From positions 219,388-283,387 of the forward strand of contig WGNA01000006.1 in NCBI GenBank assembly GCA_016124755.1: 64,000 nucleotides of DNA, written 5' to 3'. Positions within the stretch are counted from its first letter, which is position 1. Every line of letters begins with the position of its first letter. The notes under the pieces were generated by a model, which was not told where the DNA came from, searched no databases, and was given only the letters and a program-made list of their open reading frames with translations. Made by a program: the position numbers and the translations under genes. Below are positions 25,790 through 37,300 of this stretch, piece after piece. The stretch comes from Bacteroidota bacterium (GTDB lineage: Bacteria; Bacteroidota; Bacteroidia; NS11-12g; UBA9320).

Positions 25790-27343
25790 ATGCAAAAAAT
25801 TCATCTCCTGTGGGCCGATGACGAAATCGAATTGCTCAAGCCACACATATTATTTCTTGAAACCAAAGGATATAATGTCGATACGGTGAACAACGGTGTA
25901 GATGCCGTTGATCAGATTCGCGAAAAACATTACGATCTGGTATTTCTGGATGAAAACATGCCCGGTATTTCGGGTCTCGATGCACTTAAACAAATCAAAG
26001 AAGTGAGCCCGGATCTGCCGATTGTAATGATTACAAAAAGCGAAGAGGAACACATCATGGAAGATGCGATCGGTTCTAAGATCGAAGACTACCTCATTAA
26101 GCCGGTTAACCCAAACCAGATTCTGTTGTCGATTAAAAAAATATTAGACAATAAACGGTTAGTTACGCAAAGTGTGGCGAGTCGTTATCAGATGGAATTC
26201 CGGAACATCATGATGGCACTAATGGAAAAACAGGATTTTGAAGGGTGGAAAAACATCTACAAAAAACTGGTTTACTACGAACTTGAAATTCAGCGAAGCA
26301 ATGAAACCGGAATGGAGGAAGTGCTTGAGACGCAGAAAAATGAAACCAATCGTGAGTTTTCAAAATTTGTTCAGCAGCATTACCTCGATTTTATTAAATA
26401 CGATAATCCGAATGCGCCGGTAATGTCGCACACGCTTCTCCGAAAAGAGGTGATGCCTTTGGTTAAAGACAATGTTCCGGTGTTTTTCGTTTTGGTTGAC
26501 AATCTGAGATACGATCAATGGAAGTTTATTCAGCCATTGGTGTCTTCGCTTTTCAGGGTAAACCGCGAAGATTTGTACATGACTATTCTGCCTACGACTA
26601 CTCAATATTGCCGGAATGCATTGTTCGCCGGATTGATGCCGGCCGACATCGAAAAACGATTTCCGAGACTCTGGAGTAACGACGAGGACGAGGGAGGCAA
26701 GAATCTTCACGAAGAAGAATTTCTGAACGACAACCTGAAGCGACTTCGCAAAGACATCAAATCGAGCTATAGTAAAGTCATCTATTTAAATCAGGGAAAA
26801 GATCTGGTTGACGACATTCCGAATCTCTTTGAAAACGATCTCAATATTATCGTTTACAACTTTGTGGATACGCTTTCTCACGCCCGTACCGAAAACAAAG
26901 TAATGCGCGAACTTGCCGAGGACGAAGCCGCATACCGTTCACTTACGCTTTCGTGGTTCGAGCACAGTCCGTTGTTCGAAGCTTTAAAACGCATGGCCGA
27001 AAAGCCGTGTAAGGTGATCATCACAACCGATCACGGTTCGGTGAAAGTGACCGATCCGGTGAAGGTGATTGGGGACAAAAACACCACTACCAACTTACGT
27101 TATAAGACAGGAAAGAATCTGGATTTTAATGAGAAAGAAGTGTTTCACATCAAAGATCCTTCGAAAGCCGGATTGCCGGTTCAGCACATAAGTTCCAATT
27201 TTATTTTTTGCCGTAACTCAGATTTCTTCGTGTATCCGAATAACCTCAATCATTACGCGAAGTATTATAAAGACACCATTCAGCACGGCGGAGTTAGTCT
27301 TGAAGAAATGGTGGTGCCGTTCATCTCTCTTGAACCCAAATGA
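25790..27343 (+). CDS. porX: PorX-like response regulator with PglZ domain (T9SS regulator)
   Basis: A 517-residue two-domain protein. Residues 1-120 form a receiver domain with acidic pocket Asp10-Asp11, phospho-acceptor Asp54 in LVFLDENMPG, the Thr/Ser switch in VMITKS and Lys103 in YLIKPVNP. A linker leads to a PglZ/alkaline phosphatase-like domain with FFVLVDNLRYDQW, TILPTTTQYCRNALFAG and TTDHGS, which carry the metal-binding residues. In Porphyromonas and relatives PorX with PorY controls and supports T9SS. Cargo genes in this window make that role likely here. It overlaps tsaE by ATGA. Confidence 0.93.
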   Translation: MQKIHLLWADDEIELLKPHILFLETKGYNVDTVNNGVDAVDQIREKHYDLVFLDENMPGISGLDALKQIKEVSPDLPIVMITKSEEEHIMEDAIGSKIEDYLIKPVNPNQILLSIKKILDNKRLVTQSVASRYQMEFRNIMMALMEKQDFEGWKNIYKKLVYYELEIQRSNETGMEEVLETQKNETNREFSKFVQQHYLDFIKYDNPNAPVMSHTLLRKEVMPLVKDNVPVFFVLVDNLRYDQWKFIQPLVSSLFRVNREDLYMTILPTTTQYCRNALFAGLMPADIEKRFPRLWSNDEDEGGKNLHEEEFLNDNLKRLRKDIKSSYSKVIYLNQGKDLVDDIPNLFENDLNIIVYNFVDTLSHARTENKVMRELAEDEAAYRSLTLSWFEHSPLFEALKRMAEKPCKVIITTDHGSVKVTDPVKVIGDKNTTTNLRYKTGKNLDFNEKEVFHIKDPSKAGLPVQHISSNFIFCRNSDFFVYPNNLNHYAKYYKDTIQHGGVSLEEMVVPFISLEPK

Positions 27344-27762
27344 CAACCGAATTCAGGATTCCGGAAAACGGAGAGTTGAAGTCTGTTGCCGGGTATCTTC
27401 AAAAGCTTTCACAAGATAAACCGATCCAGTTGTTTGTTGGAGATTTGGGTGCGGGTAAGACGACTCTAATCAAGAACATCGGAGGTTTGTCGGGACTTTC
27501 AACACAAATGAACAGTCCGTCTTTCGGACTTGTAAATGAATACCATAATGCAGATCAAAAATTTTATCACATGGATCTGTACCGATTAAATTCGGCTGAA
27601 GAAGCATTCGATGCCGGGTTGATGGAAATTCTGGATTCGGGCAATGTTTGCTGGGTCGAATGGCCGGAAGTTTTAGGCGAAGTATGGCAATCTTATGATG
27701 TCGTTACAATCCGCATTATCGCTGACAAGGCAGGAGAGCGGCGTATCTTTGTGGAGGAATGA
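27340..27762 (+). CDS. tsaE: tRNA threonylcarbamoyladenosine biosynthesis ATPase TsaE
   Basis: A 140-residue P-loop ATPase needed for t6A37 modification of tRNAs with TsaB, TsaC and TsaD. Walker A GDLGAGKTTL is at about 34-43, followed by SPSFGLVNEY and the conserved HMDLYRL and WVEWPE motifs. It overlaps porX (ATGA, 27340-27343) and the M28 peptidase gene (ATGA, 27759-27762), so the three are translationally coupled. Length is normal. Confidence 0.95.
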   Translation: MTTEFRIPENGELKSVAGYLQKLSQDKPIQLFVGDLGAGKTTLIKNIGGLSGLSTQMNSPSFGLVNEYHNADQKFYHMDLYRLNSAEEAFDAGLMEILDSGNVCWVEWPEVLGEVWQSYDVVTIRIIADKAGERRIFVEE

Positions 27763-28892
27763 AATCGTTTTTTGTTGGTTTATTTTTTCTGATTTCCACC
27801 TTGTATTCTGAAGCTCAGGTTTGGAATCCAGGAATTGGCGATGCGATTGGTGATGTTCACGAAGCAGTGAATTTTCTAAAACAGTTTGAAACATTTGGAA
27901 AAAAGGTTCCGGGTTCACAGGAGTTGCAGAACACTTCTGACTGGTTGTTTAATTATTATTCTGATTTGGGATATGAGGTTATTAGAGATTCATTTATTGC
28001 AACCTCGCATCAGCAGATGAATATTATTGCTAAAAAGCAGGGACTTACAGACGACTTTATTATTCTGTGCGGACACTACGACACACGCAACGGACCGGGT
28101 GTTAACGATAACGGAACCGGAGTTTCAGCGACCATGTATGCGGCCAAAGTTTTAAAAAATCTTCCTTCTGAACGAACCGTTTATTTCATCAATTTTTCAG
28201 GAGAAGAGGACGGATTATACGGAAGTGGTTCTTTTGTAAACACAACTTTATTAAAATTCCCTGGCACACTTAAGCTTGTAATAAATCTGGATCAATTGGG
28301 TGGCACATTAGAACAGCCTGACAACGACAAAATTTATTGTGAGCGGGATGAGATACAAAGTCCGTCAACCAACAACCTTGAATCTGCCCGGGTAACAGAT
28401 ACCATTACTCATCTTGCTCAGATATACTCTGATCTTACGCCGGTAGTTTCCTATGCATATTCAAGCGATTATATTCCATTCGAAACCAAAGGATATGTTA
28501 TCACGGGATTATTTCAATACAGTCAGTTTCCCTTCCGACATACAGAGCACGACAGCTTCAGCAGAGTTGACACCATTTCATTTATGGAGGCTGTTAAAAT
28601 TTCAACTTCTTCAGCAATTCACTTTGCTAAAATTCCCAAATTTATTGGTATCAAAGAAGTAGAATCTCAAATAAAATGCAGGTACGATGCAGGTTTACTT
28701 GAGTTCTATGGAATCCCCTCAGACAATTATTCTTACGCGGTGGTAGATCAGACCGGAAAAGAAATCCAACATGGCAAAACAACCGGCACAGAACCGTTGA
28801 ATATTCTAAAATTAACTCCCGGTATATATTGGGTAATGCTGAATTCTACACAGAGTAACAGCATGTATTATTGCAAATTCTTAATGTATTGA
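27759..28892 (+). CDS. secreted M28 family zinc peptidase with T9SS-like tail
   Basis: A 377-residue secreted aminopeptidase-type protein. The signal peptide is MKSFFVGLFFLISTLYSEAQ. Metal ligands of M28 are present: His106 in CGHYDTR, Asp117 in GVNDNGTG, Glu149/Glu150 in FSGEEDG, Asp178 in INLDQLGG, and a late His in FRHTEHD (residues 261 or 264). After about residue 305 comes a short beta-domain (YAVVDQTGKEI, LTPGIYWVML, CKFLMY) that looks like a degenerate T9SS sorting domain lacking the usual YPNP start. It follows tsaE with an ATGA overlap. Confidence 0.88.
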   Translation: MKSFFVGLFFLISTLYSEAQVWNPGIGDAIGDVHEAVNFLKQFETFGKKVPGSQELQNTSDWLFNYYSDLGYEVIRDSFIATSHQQMNIIAKKQGLTDDFIILCGHYDTRNGPGVNDNGTGVSATMYAAKVLKNLPSERTVYFINFSGEEDGLYGSGSFVNTTLLKFPGTLKLVINLDQLGGTLEQPDNDKIYCERDEIQSPSTNNLESARVTDTITHLAQIYSDLTPVVSYAYSSDYIPFETKGYVITGLFQYSQFPFRHTEHDSFSRVDTISFMEAVKISTSSAIHFAKIPKFIGIKEVESQIKCRYDAGLLEFYGIPSDNYSYAVVDQTGKEIQHGKTTGTEPLNILKLTPGIYWVMLNSTQSNSMYYCKFLMY

Positions 28893-28908
28893 GGGGTTTT
28901 CGGAAAGT

Positions 28909-30300
28909 ATGAATCTTAAATTTTGTGGAGCTGCGCGTCAGGTCACGGGCAGTATGTATTTGCTCGAGGTGGATGATTACCGGATTCTGATCGATTGTGG
29001 TCTTAATTATGAACCGGGATTTCAACGAGAATTAAATGCCCGGTTTCCGTTTGAACCTTCCGAAATTGACGTGGTTATTTTAACACATGCCCATCTCGAT
29101 CATTCCGGGAATATTCCAACACTTTATAAAAAAGGATTTAAGGGATCGGTACTCTGTACTGAACCCACTCTCGCCCTTTGTGAAATTCTGTTAACCGATT
29201 CTGCCACTATTGAAGGGGCCAGAGTTCAGAGCGGCCATAAATCAAAAAAGAAAATATCGGGATTACACAGATTATACGGACACGGTGATGTACGTGATGC
29301 TTTAAATCAATTCGTAACGCTGCCGTTTCATCAACCATTCGAACTCAATTCAGCGATTAAACTTGAGTTTATTCCTGCCGGACACATTTTGGGTGCAGCA
29401 TCAGTTCAGCTTGATATCCGGGAAAAAGGAAAAACTAAACGACTTCTGTTTACCGGAGATCTTGGCAACCGTGAATCTGTAATAACAGTGGATCCGGAAG
29501 CGCCGCAAAATGTAGACTTTCTAGTGATGGAAGGAACATACGGCTCCCGGTTTCACCAGGATACTTCAGAAGGGGAGGAAGTGCTTCGAAAATATGTTGA
29601 ACAGGTCTGCCAGAAACAGAGGGGAAGATTAATTATTCCAGCTTTTAGTGTCGGACGCACCCAATCGATTCTGTATTCACTTAATAAATTGTTTAAATCC
29701 GGGAAGCTGGAAAAAGTGATGGTATTCGCCGATAGTCCGATGGGAATTACCAGCAGCGAAATTCACACGCGATATCAATCTTATTTGAATCAGGGCACTT
29801 CTGAGTTTTTGAATGAGTATCATGATTTATTTCGCTTTAAGGAATTATACCTTATTGAAGACTCGGATGATGTAGCTTTCATGGAACATTACCGCGAACC
29901 GTACATAATAGTTTCTTCGGCAGGAATGCTGGAAGGCGGAAGAATTCAACGCCATATAAAATTCAACATTGTAAATCCGGCCACTACAATTCTTATGGCT
30001 GGATTTTGCACACCGGGGACACTTGGAGATAAGTTATTATCCGGTGCCAGGCAGGTAATTATCAAGGGAAAGGATTATCCTGTTTATGCAACGATCGCCC
30101 GAACAGATGCATTTAGTGCACATCCCGATCAGAACGGTTTGAAGTCGTATTACGAAGAAGTCTGCTCAACAGGAAAGCCGAAATCTGTCTTTTTGTCTCA
30201 CGGTGATCCGGAAAGTCTTGAGAAGCTGAAAGAAGTCTTATGTTCTGCAGTTTTAACTGAAATCAACATACCGGAACCACTTGACGAATTTCAATTGTAA
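28909..30300 (+). CDS. beta-CASP metallo-beta-lactamase RNA hydrolase
   Basis: A 463-residue cytoplasmic MBL-fold protein of the CPSF73/RNase J-related type. Visible motifs: LIDCGL, the zinc-binding THAHLDHSGN, PAGHILGAASVQ, FTGDLGNRE, then beta-CASP motifs PAFSVGRTQ, SSAGMLEGGR and the final AFSAHPDQ with a zinc His. It is expected to cut RNA. It lies 16 bp behind the M28 peptidase gene and may be in the same transcript. Confidence 0.93.
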   Translation: MNLKFCGAARQVTGSMYLLEVDDYRILIDCGLNYEPGFQRELNARFPFEPSEIDVVILTHAHLDHSGNIPTLYKKGFKGSVLCTEPTLALCEILLTDSATIEGARVQSGHKSKKKISGLHRLYGHGDVRDALNQFVTLPFHQPFELNSAIKLEFIPAGHILGAASVQLDIREKGKTKRLLFTGDLGNRESVITVDPEAPQNVDFLVMEGTYGSRFHQDTSEGEEVLRKYVEQVCQKQRGRLIIPAFSVGRTQSILYSLNKLFKSGKLEKVMVFADSPMGITSSEIHTRYQSYLNQGTSEFLNEYHDLFRFKELYLIEDSDDVAFMEHYREPYIIVSSAGMLEGGRIQRHIKFNIVNPATTILMAGFCTPGTLGDKLLSGARQVIIKGKDYPVYATIARTDAFSAHPDQNGLKSYYEEVCSTGKPKSVFLSHGDPESLEKLKEVLCSAVLTEINIPEPLDEFQL

Positions 30301-30458
30301 ATAACCACGCATAACCTTTAATCCACCATTGGTAAAACACCTCGTTTTTGTCGGTAACTTGTTGGTATCTTGCCCTGAAATCTCCCTGTTTACGGCCACT
30401 TTACGTAGTAGTTTTACCATCTTAACATTAGCGTAAATAACGAAGTTTAAAAAGCAAC

Positions 30459-33005
30459 ATGGATAATCCGAATGAGAAGATAATCCCGATTAATATCGAG
30501 GATGAAATGAAGACAGCCTACATCGATTATTCGATGTCGGTAATTGTCTCCCGTGCCCTCCCGGATGTGAGAGATGGTCTGAAACCTGTGCATCGCCGCG
30601 TGCTTTACGGTATGACCGAACTCGGTCTTGCGAGCAACAGGCCTTATAAAAAATCTGCCAGAATAGTAGGGGAGGTGTTGGGAAAATATCACCCGCACGG
30701 AGACTCATCTGTTTACGACACGATGGTTCGTATGGCGCAACCCTGGAGTCTGCGATATCCGATGGTCGACGGACAAGGAAACTTTGGTTCTATCGATGGT
30801 GATCCACCGGCGGCCATGCGTTATACCGAGGCCCGTCTGAGAAAAATTGCGGAAGAGATGATGACCGATATCGACAAGAACACGGTTGATTTTCAGTCTA
30901 ATTTCGATGACTCGCTGAAAGAACCAACCGTTCTTCCCTCGAAAATTCCAAACCTTTTGGTGAACGGTGCAGCCGGTATTGCTGTGGGAATGGCAACCAA
31001 TATGGCACCTCACAATCTGAGGGAAGTTATAGATGGTACCATCGCCTATATCGACAATCGGGAAATTACCATCGCCGAGTTGATGGAGTTTGTAAAGGCT
31101 CCTGATTTCCCGACCGGTGGTACAATTTACGGTTATGAAGGTGTGCGAAATGCCTTTGAATCCGGAAGAGGAAAAGTAACCATTCGGGGAAAAGCAGAGT
31201 TTACTCAAACCAAAACCGGTAAGGAGCAAATCATTATTACCGAAGTTCCGTATCAGGTAAGTCCGTCACAAATTATTGTGAAAGCGGTGGATCTGGTGAA
31301 CGAGAAGGTGATAGAAGGCATCTCTGAAATCCGCGATGAAAGTGATCGTAACGGACTCCGGATTGTTTTCGACCTCAAACGGGATGCGGTACCTAACATC
31401 GTTCTAAACCAGCTTTACAAATTCACGCCGCTACAAACTTCATTTTCAGTTAACAACATTGCGCTTGTTAAAGGACGTCCTGTAATGCTCAGTCTCAAAG
31501 ATATGATTGTGCATTATGTGGATCACCGACACGAAGTTGTTGTAAGACGAACCGAATACGAACTTGATGAAGCCCGTAAAAAGGCGCACATTCTCGAAGG
31601 TTTGCTCGTAGCGCTTGACAATCTCGACGAAGTAATTGCGCTGATTCGTTCATCAACCACTCCTGAAGAAGCAAGAAACGGATTGATGGCAAATTACGGT
31701 TTGTCGGAAATTCAGGCCCGCGCTATCCTCGATATGCGACTTCAGAAACTTACCGGACTTGAAAGAGATAAGATTCGGGAAGAGCACAAACAAATTATGG
31801 AGACCATTGCATACCTCGAAAAAATTCTCAGCGACGAAGGTCTTCGAATGCAAATCATTAAAGACGAACTCATGGAGGTTCGGGAAAAATACGGAGACGA
31901 CAGAAGAACCAATATCGAATACGACAGTGGTGATCTCAACATCGAAGATTTAATTCCGAACGACGACATGGTTATTACCATTTCGCACATGGGTTACATC
32001 AAACGAACTATTTCGTCTGAATACAGAACTCAAAGTCGTGGCGGAGTTGGAAATCGGGGTGTGAAGCACCGTGATGAAGATTTCGTTGAACACCTGATGA
32101 TGGCAAAAGCACACAATTACATGTTGTTCTTCACCGATCAGGGAAGATGTTTCTGGATGAAAGTTTATGAAATTCCGGAAGGCAATAAAACCTCTAAAGG
32201 CAGAGCAATTCAAAACCTGATTGCCATGCCGAAGGAAGACAATATCAAAGCTTTTATAACGGTAACCAATCTTAGTGACGATGAATATCTCGACAACAAT
32301 TTCATCATTATGTGTACGAAGAATGGTATCATTAAAAAGACCACACTTCGGGCATATTCAAGACCCCGGGCAAACGGTATTAATGCAATTACCGTAAGAG
32401 ACGGAGATGAATTGCTGGAAGCTAAAATGACCAATGGAAACATGGAAATCATTATGGCTAAAAAATCCGGAAAGGCAATTCGTTTCAACGAAGAACTGGT
32501 TCGTCCGATGGGAAGAACTGCAGCCGGAGTGAAAGGTGTTCGACTTGAGAACGAAAAGGATGAGGTTGTAGGAATGGTATGTGTCGGACAGAAAGAAGAC
32601 GAAACGATCATGGTTGTTTCTGAAAGAGGATACGGTAAACGCACTGCTCTTGAGGATTACAGAATTACCGGTCGTGGAGGAAAAGGTGTGAAAACTCTTC
32701 AGATTACAGACAAAACCGGAAATCTGGTTGCGATAAAAAGTGTAACAGACGACGACGATCTGATGATCATTAATCGTTCAGGAATTGCCATAAGACTTCC
32801 GCTCTCAGATGTAAGAGTAATGGGCCGCGCAACTCAGGGAGTGAGGCTGGTGAAACTCAGAGATAATGATTCAATTGCATCGGTTGCCCGAGTTGATAAA
32901 GAAGAGGAAACAGAAGAAGATTTACCTTTGGACCCAGAATCGAATAACGAGGATATAACATCAGAAGCAGAAAATGCAGAAGATGAAACAACAACAGATG
33001 AATAA
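30459..33005 (+). CDS. gyrA: DNA gyrase subunit A
   Basis: An 848-residue type IIA topoisomerase subunit. The winged-helix region carries [12 protein letters not shown] with Ser83 and Asp87 in the quinolone-sensitive state and the same numbering as E. coli, and the catalytic Tyr122 lies in [10 protein letters not shown]. The C-terminal beta-pinwheel contains the GyrA box-like [12 protein letters not shown] (about 530-540). The tail after ~815 is a strongly acidic low-complexity stretch of Glu, Asp and Thr. It has its own 158-bp upstream gap and overlaps the next gene slightly. Confidence 0.98.
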   Translation: MDNPNEKIIPINIEDEMKTAYIDYSMSVIVSRALPDVRDGLKPVHRRVLYGMTELGLASNRPYKKSARIVGEVLGKYHPHGDSSVYDTMVRMAQPWSLRYPMVDGQGNFGSIDGDPPAAMRYTEARLRKIAEEMMTDIDKNTVDFQSNFDDSLKEPTVLPSKIPNLLVNGAAGIAVGMATNMAPHNLREVIDGTIAYIDNREITIAELMEFVKAPDFPTGGTIYGYEGVRNAFESGRGKVTIRGKAEFTQTKTGKEQIIITEVPYQVSPSQIIVKAVDLVNEKVIEGISEIRDESDRNGLRIVFDLKRDAVPNIVLNQLYKFTPLQTSFSVNNIALVKGRPVMLSLKDMIVHYVDHRHEVVVRRTEYELDEARKKAHILEGLLVALDNLDEVIALIRSSTTPEEARNGLMANYGLSEIQARAILDMRLQKLTGLERDKIREEHKQIMETIAYLEKILSDEGLRMQIIKDELMEVREKYGDDRRTNIEYDSGDLNIEDLIPNDDMVITISHMGYIKRTISSEYRTQSRGGVGNRGVKHRDEDFVEHLMMAKAHNYMLFFTDQGRCFWMKVYEIPEGNKTSKGRAIQNLIAMPKEDNIKAFITVTNLSDDEYLDNNFIIMCTKNGIIKKTTLRAYSRPRANGINAITVRDGDELLEAKMTNGNMEIIMAKKSGKAIRFNEELVRPMGRTAAGVKGVRLENEKDEVVGMVCVGQKEDETIMVVSERGYGKRTALEDYRITGRGGKGVKTLQITDKTGNLVAIKSVTDDDDLMIINRSGIAIRLPLSDVRVMGRATQGVRLVKLRDNDSIASVARVDKEEETEEDLPLDPESNNEDITSEAENAEDETTTDE

Positions 33006-33012
33006 AAACAAC

Positions 33013-34242
33013 ATGCAAAAATTAAGGAGAACACTCGGTTTATTTTCCCTTGTAATCCTTGCAGCGTCTGCGCAAGCGCAATCCATGAAAGTGGAAACCG
33101 TTAAGATGAATTTTGAAAGTGATTCCAAACCAGGCACAGAGGATTACCTGATGAAACTCGATGAAGATGTTGAACTGATTGAAGCAGCAGCGCAACATCC
33201 GAAAACAGCCAACGATCCCAAAATGTGGTACTACAAAGGCCTCACTTATCTCACCATTTATCTCAATGGCAGCGATGCTCAAAAGGCAAAATATCCGGAT
33301 GCACTTGAAACCGCAACCACTTGTTTTTTTAAATCCATCGATACGGATGTGAAAGACAAATACACAGCGGATGCAAAAAGGTCATTGCTGAATTGCGCCA
33401 TCGGTCATTACAACAACGGTGTTGCTTACTACCGTGATAAGGAATACAAAAAGGCGATCAAATCTTACCAGACCGTTCTCGACATTATTCCTTTGGATGC
33501 GAATGGTGATCTCAAGCGAAACAACATAGTTTCCGAAACGCTGATGCAGTATATGAGTTATGCTGCAGAGGCCGACGAAAATTATACTTTAGCAAAGAGC
33601 CTTTTGCAGAAACTCATCGACAAGAACTTCGCCGATCCGGCGATTTATGTGGAGATGGTTCGAATTTATCTTTTAGAAAAAGACACAGCCAATGCTTTGA
33701 AATATGTTGCGATCGGACGAGAAATGTTTGAGAGCAATACAACGCTGATTGATGTTGAACTTGATTTGTATCTGAAACAAGGGCGCTCCGAAGAGTTGTT
33801 GAAAAAACTGGATGACGCAATTGTAAAGGATCCTGAAAACAAGATTTATTACTTTGCTCGCGGTGTCACCAACATGAAACTCAATAAACCGAATAAGGCT
33901 GAAGTAGATTATAAAAAGGTGATTGAACTGGATCCATCTTTCGCTGATGCTTACTACAACCTCGGTGTTGTTTATGTCGATCAGACTAAATTGCTGATTG
34001 AAGAAAGCAACAACACAACCGACTACAAAAAGCAAAAAGAGTATGATGTAAAGATCGATGACTGGTATAAAAAAGCAGCGGCTCAATTCGAAGAAGCTCT
34101 AGCACTCGGAGAATACAGCAATGCGGAAAAACTGGAACTCGCCACAACACTTAAAAAGATTTACGGTCGGTTAATGCAAAACGATAAAACTTTTGAAAGT
34201 AAATACAACTCTACCAAAGCTCTGATTGCAACTTTGGAGTAA
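33013..34242 (+). CDS. secreted or periplasmic TPR protein
   Basis: About 409 residues from the ATG at 33013, which gives the signal peptide MQKLRRTLGLFSLVILAASAQAQ; ATGs at 32974 and 32998 also lie in frame but fall inside gyrA. The mature protein is made of tetratricopeptide repeats, clearest at NGVAYYRDKEYKKAIKSYQ and IYYFARGVTNMKLNKPNKAE, with DAYYNLGVVYVD following. TPR domains mediate protein contacts; a periplasmic scaffold is likely. It is probably co-transcribed with gyrA and ends before a good terminator. Confidence 0.88.
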   Translation: MQKLRRTLGLFSLVILAASAQAQSMKVETVKMNFESDSKPGTEDYLMKLDEDVELIEAAAQHPKTANDPKMWYYKGLTYLTIYLNGSDAQKAKYPDALETATTCFFKSIDTDVKDKYTADAKRSLLNCAIGHYNNGVAYYRDKEYKKAIKSYQTVLDIIPLDANGDLKRNNIVSETLMQYMSYAAEADENYTLAKSLLQKLIDKNFADPAIYVEMVRIYLLEKDTANALKYVAIGREMFESNTTLIDVELDLYLKQGRSEELLKKLDDAIVKDPENKIYYFARGVTNMKLNKPNKAEVDYKKVIELDPSFADAYYNLGVVYVDQTKLLIEESNNTTDYKKQKEYDVKIDDWYKKAAAQFEEALALGEYSNAEKLELATTLKKIYGRLMQNDKTFESKYNSTKALIATLE

Positions 34243-34267
34243 TACGTTTCTAATAATCTTTCAGGAC

Positions 34268-34292
34268 AGGGGAATCTACGGTTCCCCTTTTC
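34268..34292 (+). terminator. intrinsic terminator after the TPR gene
   Basis: AGGGGAA (34268-34274) pairs with TTCCCCT (34282-34288) around a 7-nt loop, followed by TTTTCT. It ends the gyrA-TPR transcript before the convergent M36 gene. Confidence 0.8.
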
Positions 34293-34377
34293 TATACTTC
34301 CGTTAGTTAACATAATATAAATTATAGGACAAAAGAAAATCTCCGGAAAAACACCTAAAACCCGGTACTTTAATTCA

Positions 34378-37300
34378 TTAACCGCCTTGTTTAACTAGTT
34401 TAAGATTCTTGATTTCCCCGCGATCATTCACACGCAGAATGTATATACCGTCTGCATTTCCACCGGTCGGAATCTGTATTTCCTGATTTGAATTGATTGC
34501 GCCGTTCCAGATTATTTGTCCGATTTCGTTGTAAAGCTCCAGCTTCACAGTTCTATCAACCTTTGATTCTAAATAAACAGATATGTCTTGCTGAAACGGA
34601 TTCGGATATACCTTAAAGATTTCGTTTACGTCAATCACAATAATTACGGTTGTATCCTGCACCACCTGATTTCTTACAAACGTTGAAACACCTGTCGTCT
34701 TAGCCTTTAAGCCATCCGCTGTTGCTGAAAACGAGTTTGAAATCCATTCCAGATTATTCCATAGTTCTACATCGTCGAGATACCATCCTTCGGCGCCAAC
34801 TCTGCCATCGGAAACCATTCGAAAACGAATCTTCACAACATTTCCAGCATAATCTTTTAAGTTGATTATAGTTTGCACAAAATCATCTGAAGAACCCGTG
34901 AAAGCATTTCTTCCACTTATTGCGCTTTCGGGATTCGACTCAATTTTACCGGAATATCCATTTTGAACCATTCGACTTCCTAAATCAACCCAACTGCCGC
35001 GGTCGTAAATCTCCACAACCGCTCCATCCCAATTCGTTTCCGTTTGATACCAGTGACTAAATCGAATTTTAGGATTGGCAATTTTACTCAGATCAAATTC
35101 TCTCCAGAATGTTACGTCGTTTTGAGAACCCGCATCCAATACATGAAAGCAATACTTTCCGGAAGTTGACCGCGAAGAATCTTTCTTCCAGATATTATCA
35201 CCGTCGTACAGAGTTATCGTCCAGTTCTCCAATATTCCATCAAAAGAATCTGCGCTAATGAGGTTCCCGCCAAAAGTTGTGTCGATGATCACCTGATAAC
35301 CACAGGTTATGCTGTCACCGGGATTCAGGTTGTTAAAATTCAGAACAAAATTGGCGTCACTAAACGCTATTGCGCAGCGACCATCGCTTTGAAGATATGT
35401 TCCTTTTCCCATCAGGCTATCGCTCAATCGTACCTGTTTCAATAATTCTGTTCCGGTATTCCTGATCTTTATTTCATAGAAAACAGTATCGCCGGCATTG
35501 GCGATATCCGGCCCGGATTTTTCAACCTCAAATGTTCCAAATGATGAAGGAATATCAAAAGCTTCAATTCCGTCGTACCTGCTGTTTGCAGATCCCTGAT
35601 CAGCGCTGAATCCGAGTCCTCTTCTTGCGAATACCTGCCAAATGAGTAACTTATTTTTAGAATTAAATAACAATTCATCTGCTTTCAGAATCGCATCCCG
35701 GCCATCGACAAATCCGGGGCCGCAAGGTTGCAACTTTAAACCATACGTCATGAGTTGCATAGCCATATTGTTGCCTCCGGTTCCTGTGTAGATGTCGTTG
35801 TCGTAGCCATACTGATCCACAAAAGCCCAATACAAATCCCACAACATCGAACACCAGATACTGCCCACTCCATGCGGAACCGTAAACTGGTTAAGTTTCA
35901 CATCTGCATAGGTTACCGGATTCAGGTTCATATCGGTCGAATATGGATAGGGCCGGATTCCATTTCCGGATGTCGGTTCACCTATAACATACGTTCCGAT
36001 TCCTCTTTTGTCGGTTCCCTGATCTCCGGGTTCAACGGTCATCACGAGTGCAACAAAATCACTCCACCCCTCTCCCATTTGTTCCTGATTCGAAAGGCAA
36101 GAACTGTTCGATGCTCCACCTGTTAATCGCGTACTGATTCCATGCGTGTACTCATGGCAAATCACACCATTATCGAAATCACTGTCGTAATAAAAAGTGG
36201 AACCTCCGGTAGAATCGTAAAGTTTCACTACCACCGAATTTGTTGACATGGTCGACTTCAACAGATCTCCATCAGCTTTCGAAATCATCACCGAAGGTAT
36301 GTTCACATTCGTTGCATCTCCCCCCATTACAATGGCGCTTCCACTAACATTATTAATCATCACAACCGCAATTGCTCCTGCATTCTGAGCATACAAAACC
36401 TTATCGTCGAAATTGCAACCACCCCGGTCTATCACGGCAATATTTCCGCTAATGTCTGTTGAATTCTGTAAAGGGGAGCAGGCTAAAGTCGGGCTCGCCG
36501 TTCCATCATTAACCAATACCAACTTACCGGATACCGGAGTTTTCGAAAGTTTCTTATTGCCGAAACCCGCCTGAACAATGGCGTAAACACCCTGAATCTG
36601 GGAAGGTGAAGTAACCCGCATTTTCTCCTGACCGGCCGTTGCCCACAAATACATTTGCATTCTCGGATTCTGTCCCTCAGGCAGTGGATTAAAATTCGCG
36701 TTGTTCGTTCCGCTACCATCCTGAGCATCTGCGAAAACAAAATCGTTTCCGGTTCCTCCTCTGCCATAGTTGTTCTGTTGAAAATTTCCGGCCGCGTCAT
36801 CGAAACCGTAATGATACCAAACGTCGTGCATCAGATTGTTCCAGTAAAACAGGTTGATGGTTGCGGCGTCCAGTTCCAGCGTTGCGGAATTGTTGATATC
36901 GAATGGTGCATTGAAGGTGAGAGAACTTCCTCCGTCGGGGCTTGAACCACCCGTATCATTATTGTCTTTATCATCTCTTGCCCAAACATTATTGCCGCGG
37001 GTAATCGTGTATTCCGCTCCGGCTGCGCCATTATCGTCGTGCCATCCGAATGGAGAAGACGCATTGTCGGCCGGAGATGTAACCACAGATCGGTTCCCGT
37101 GATTGGGACTTTCAACCGGCCATGGAAACACATTATACGATTCGGTTGCCTGAGTTTGTTCGGTCAGATTCACATTAGGTGTAACAAGAAGCCCAACATT
37201 ATTTGCCGGCTTATTATCGAAACTACAGGAGACAACAAGGTCAATGGCAGAGATAATTTCTGATGTACCGGCATTAATGAAAATCTCATAAGAATGGGAT

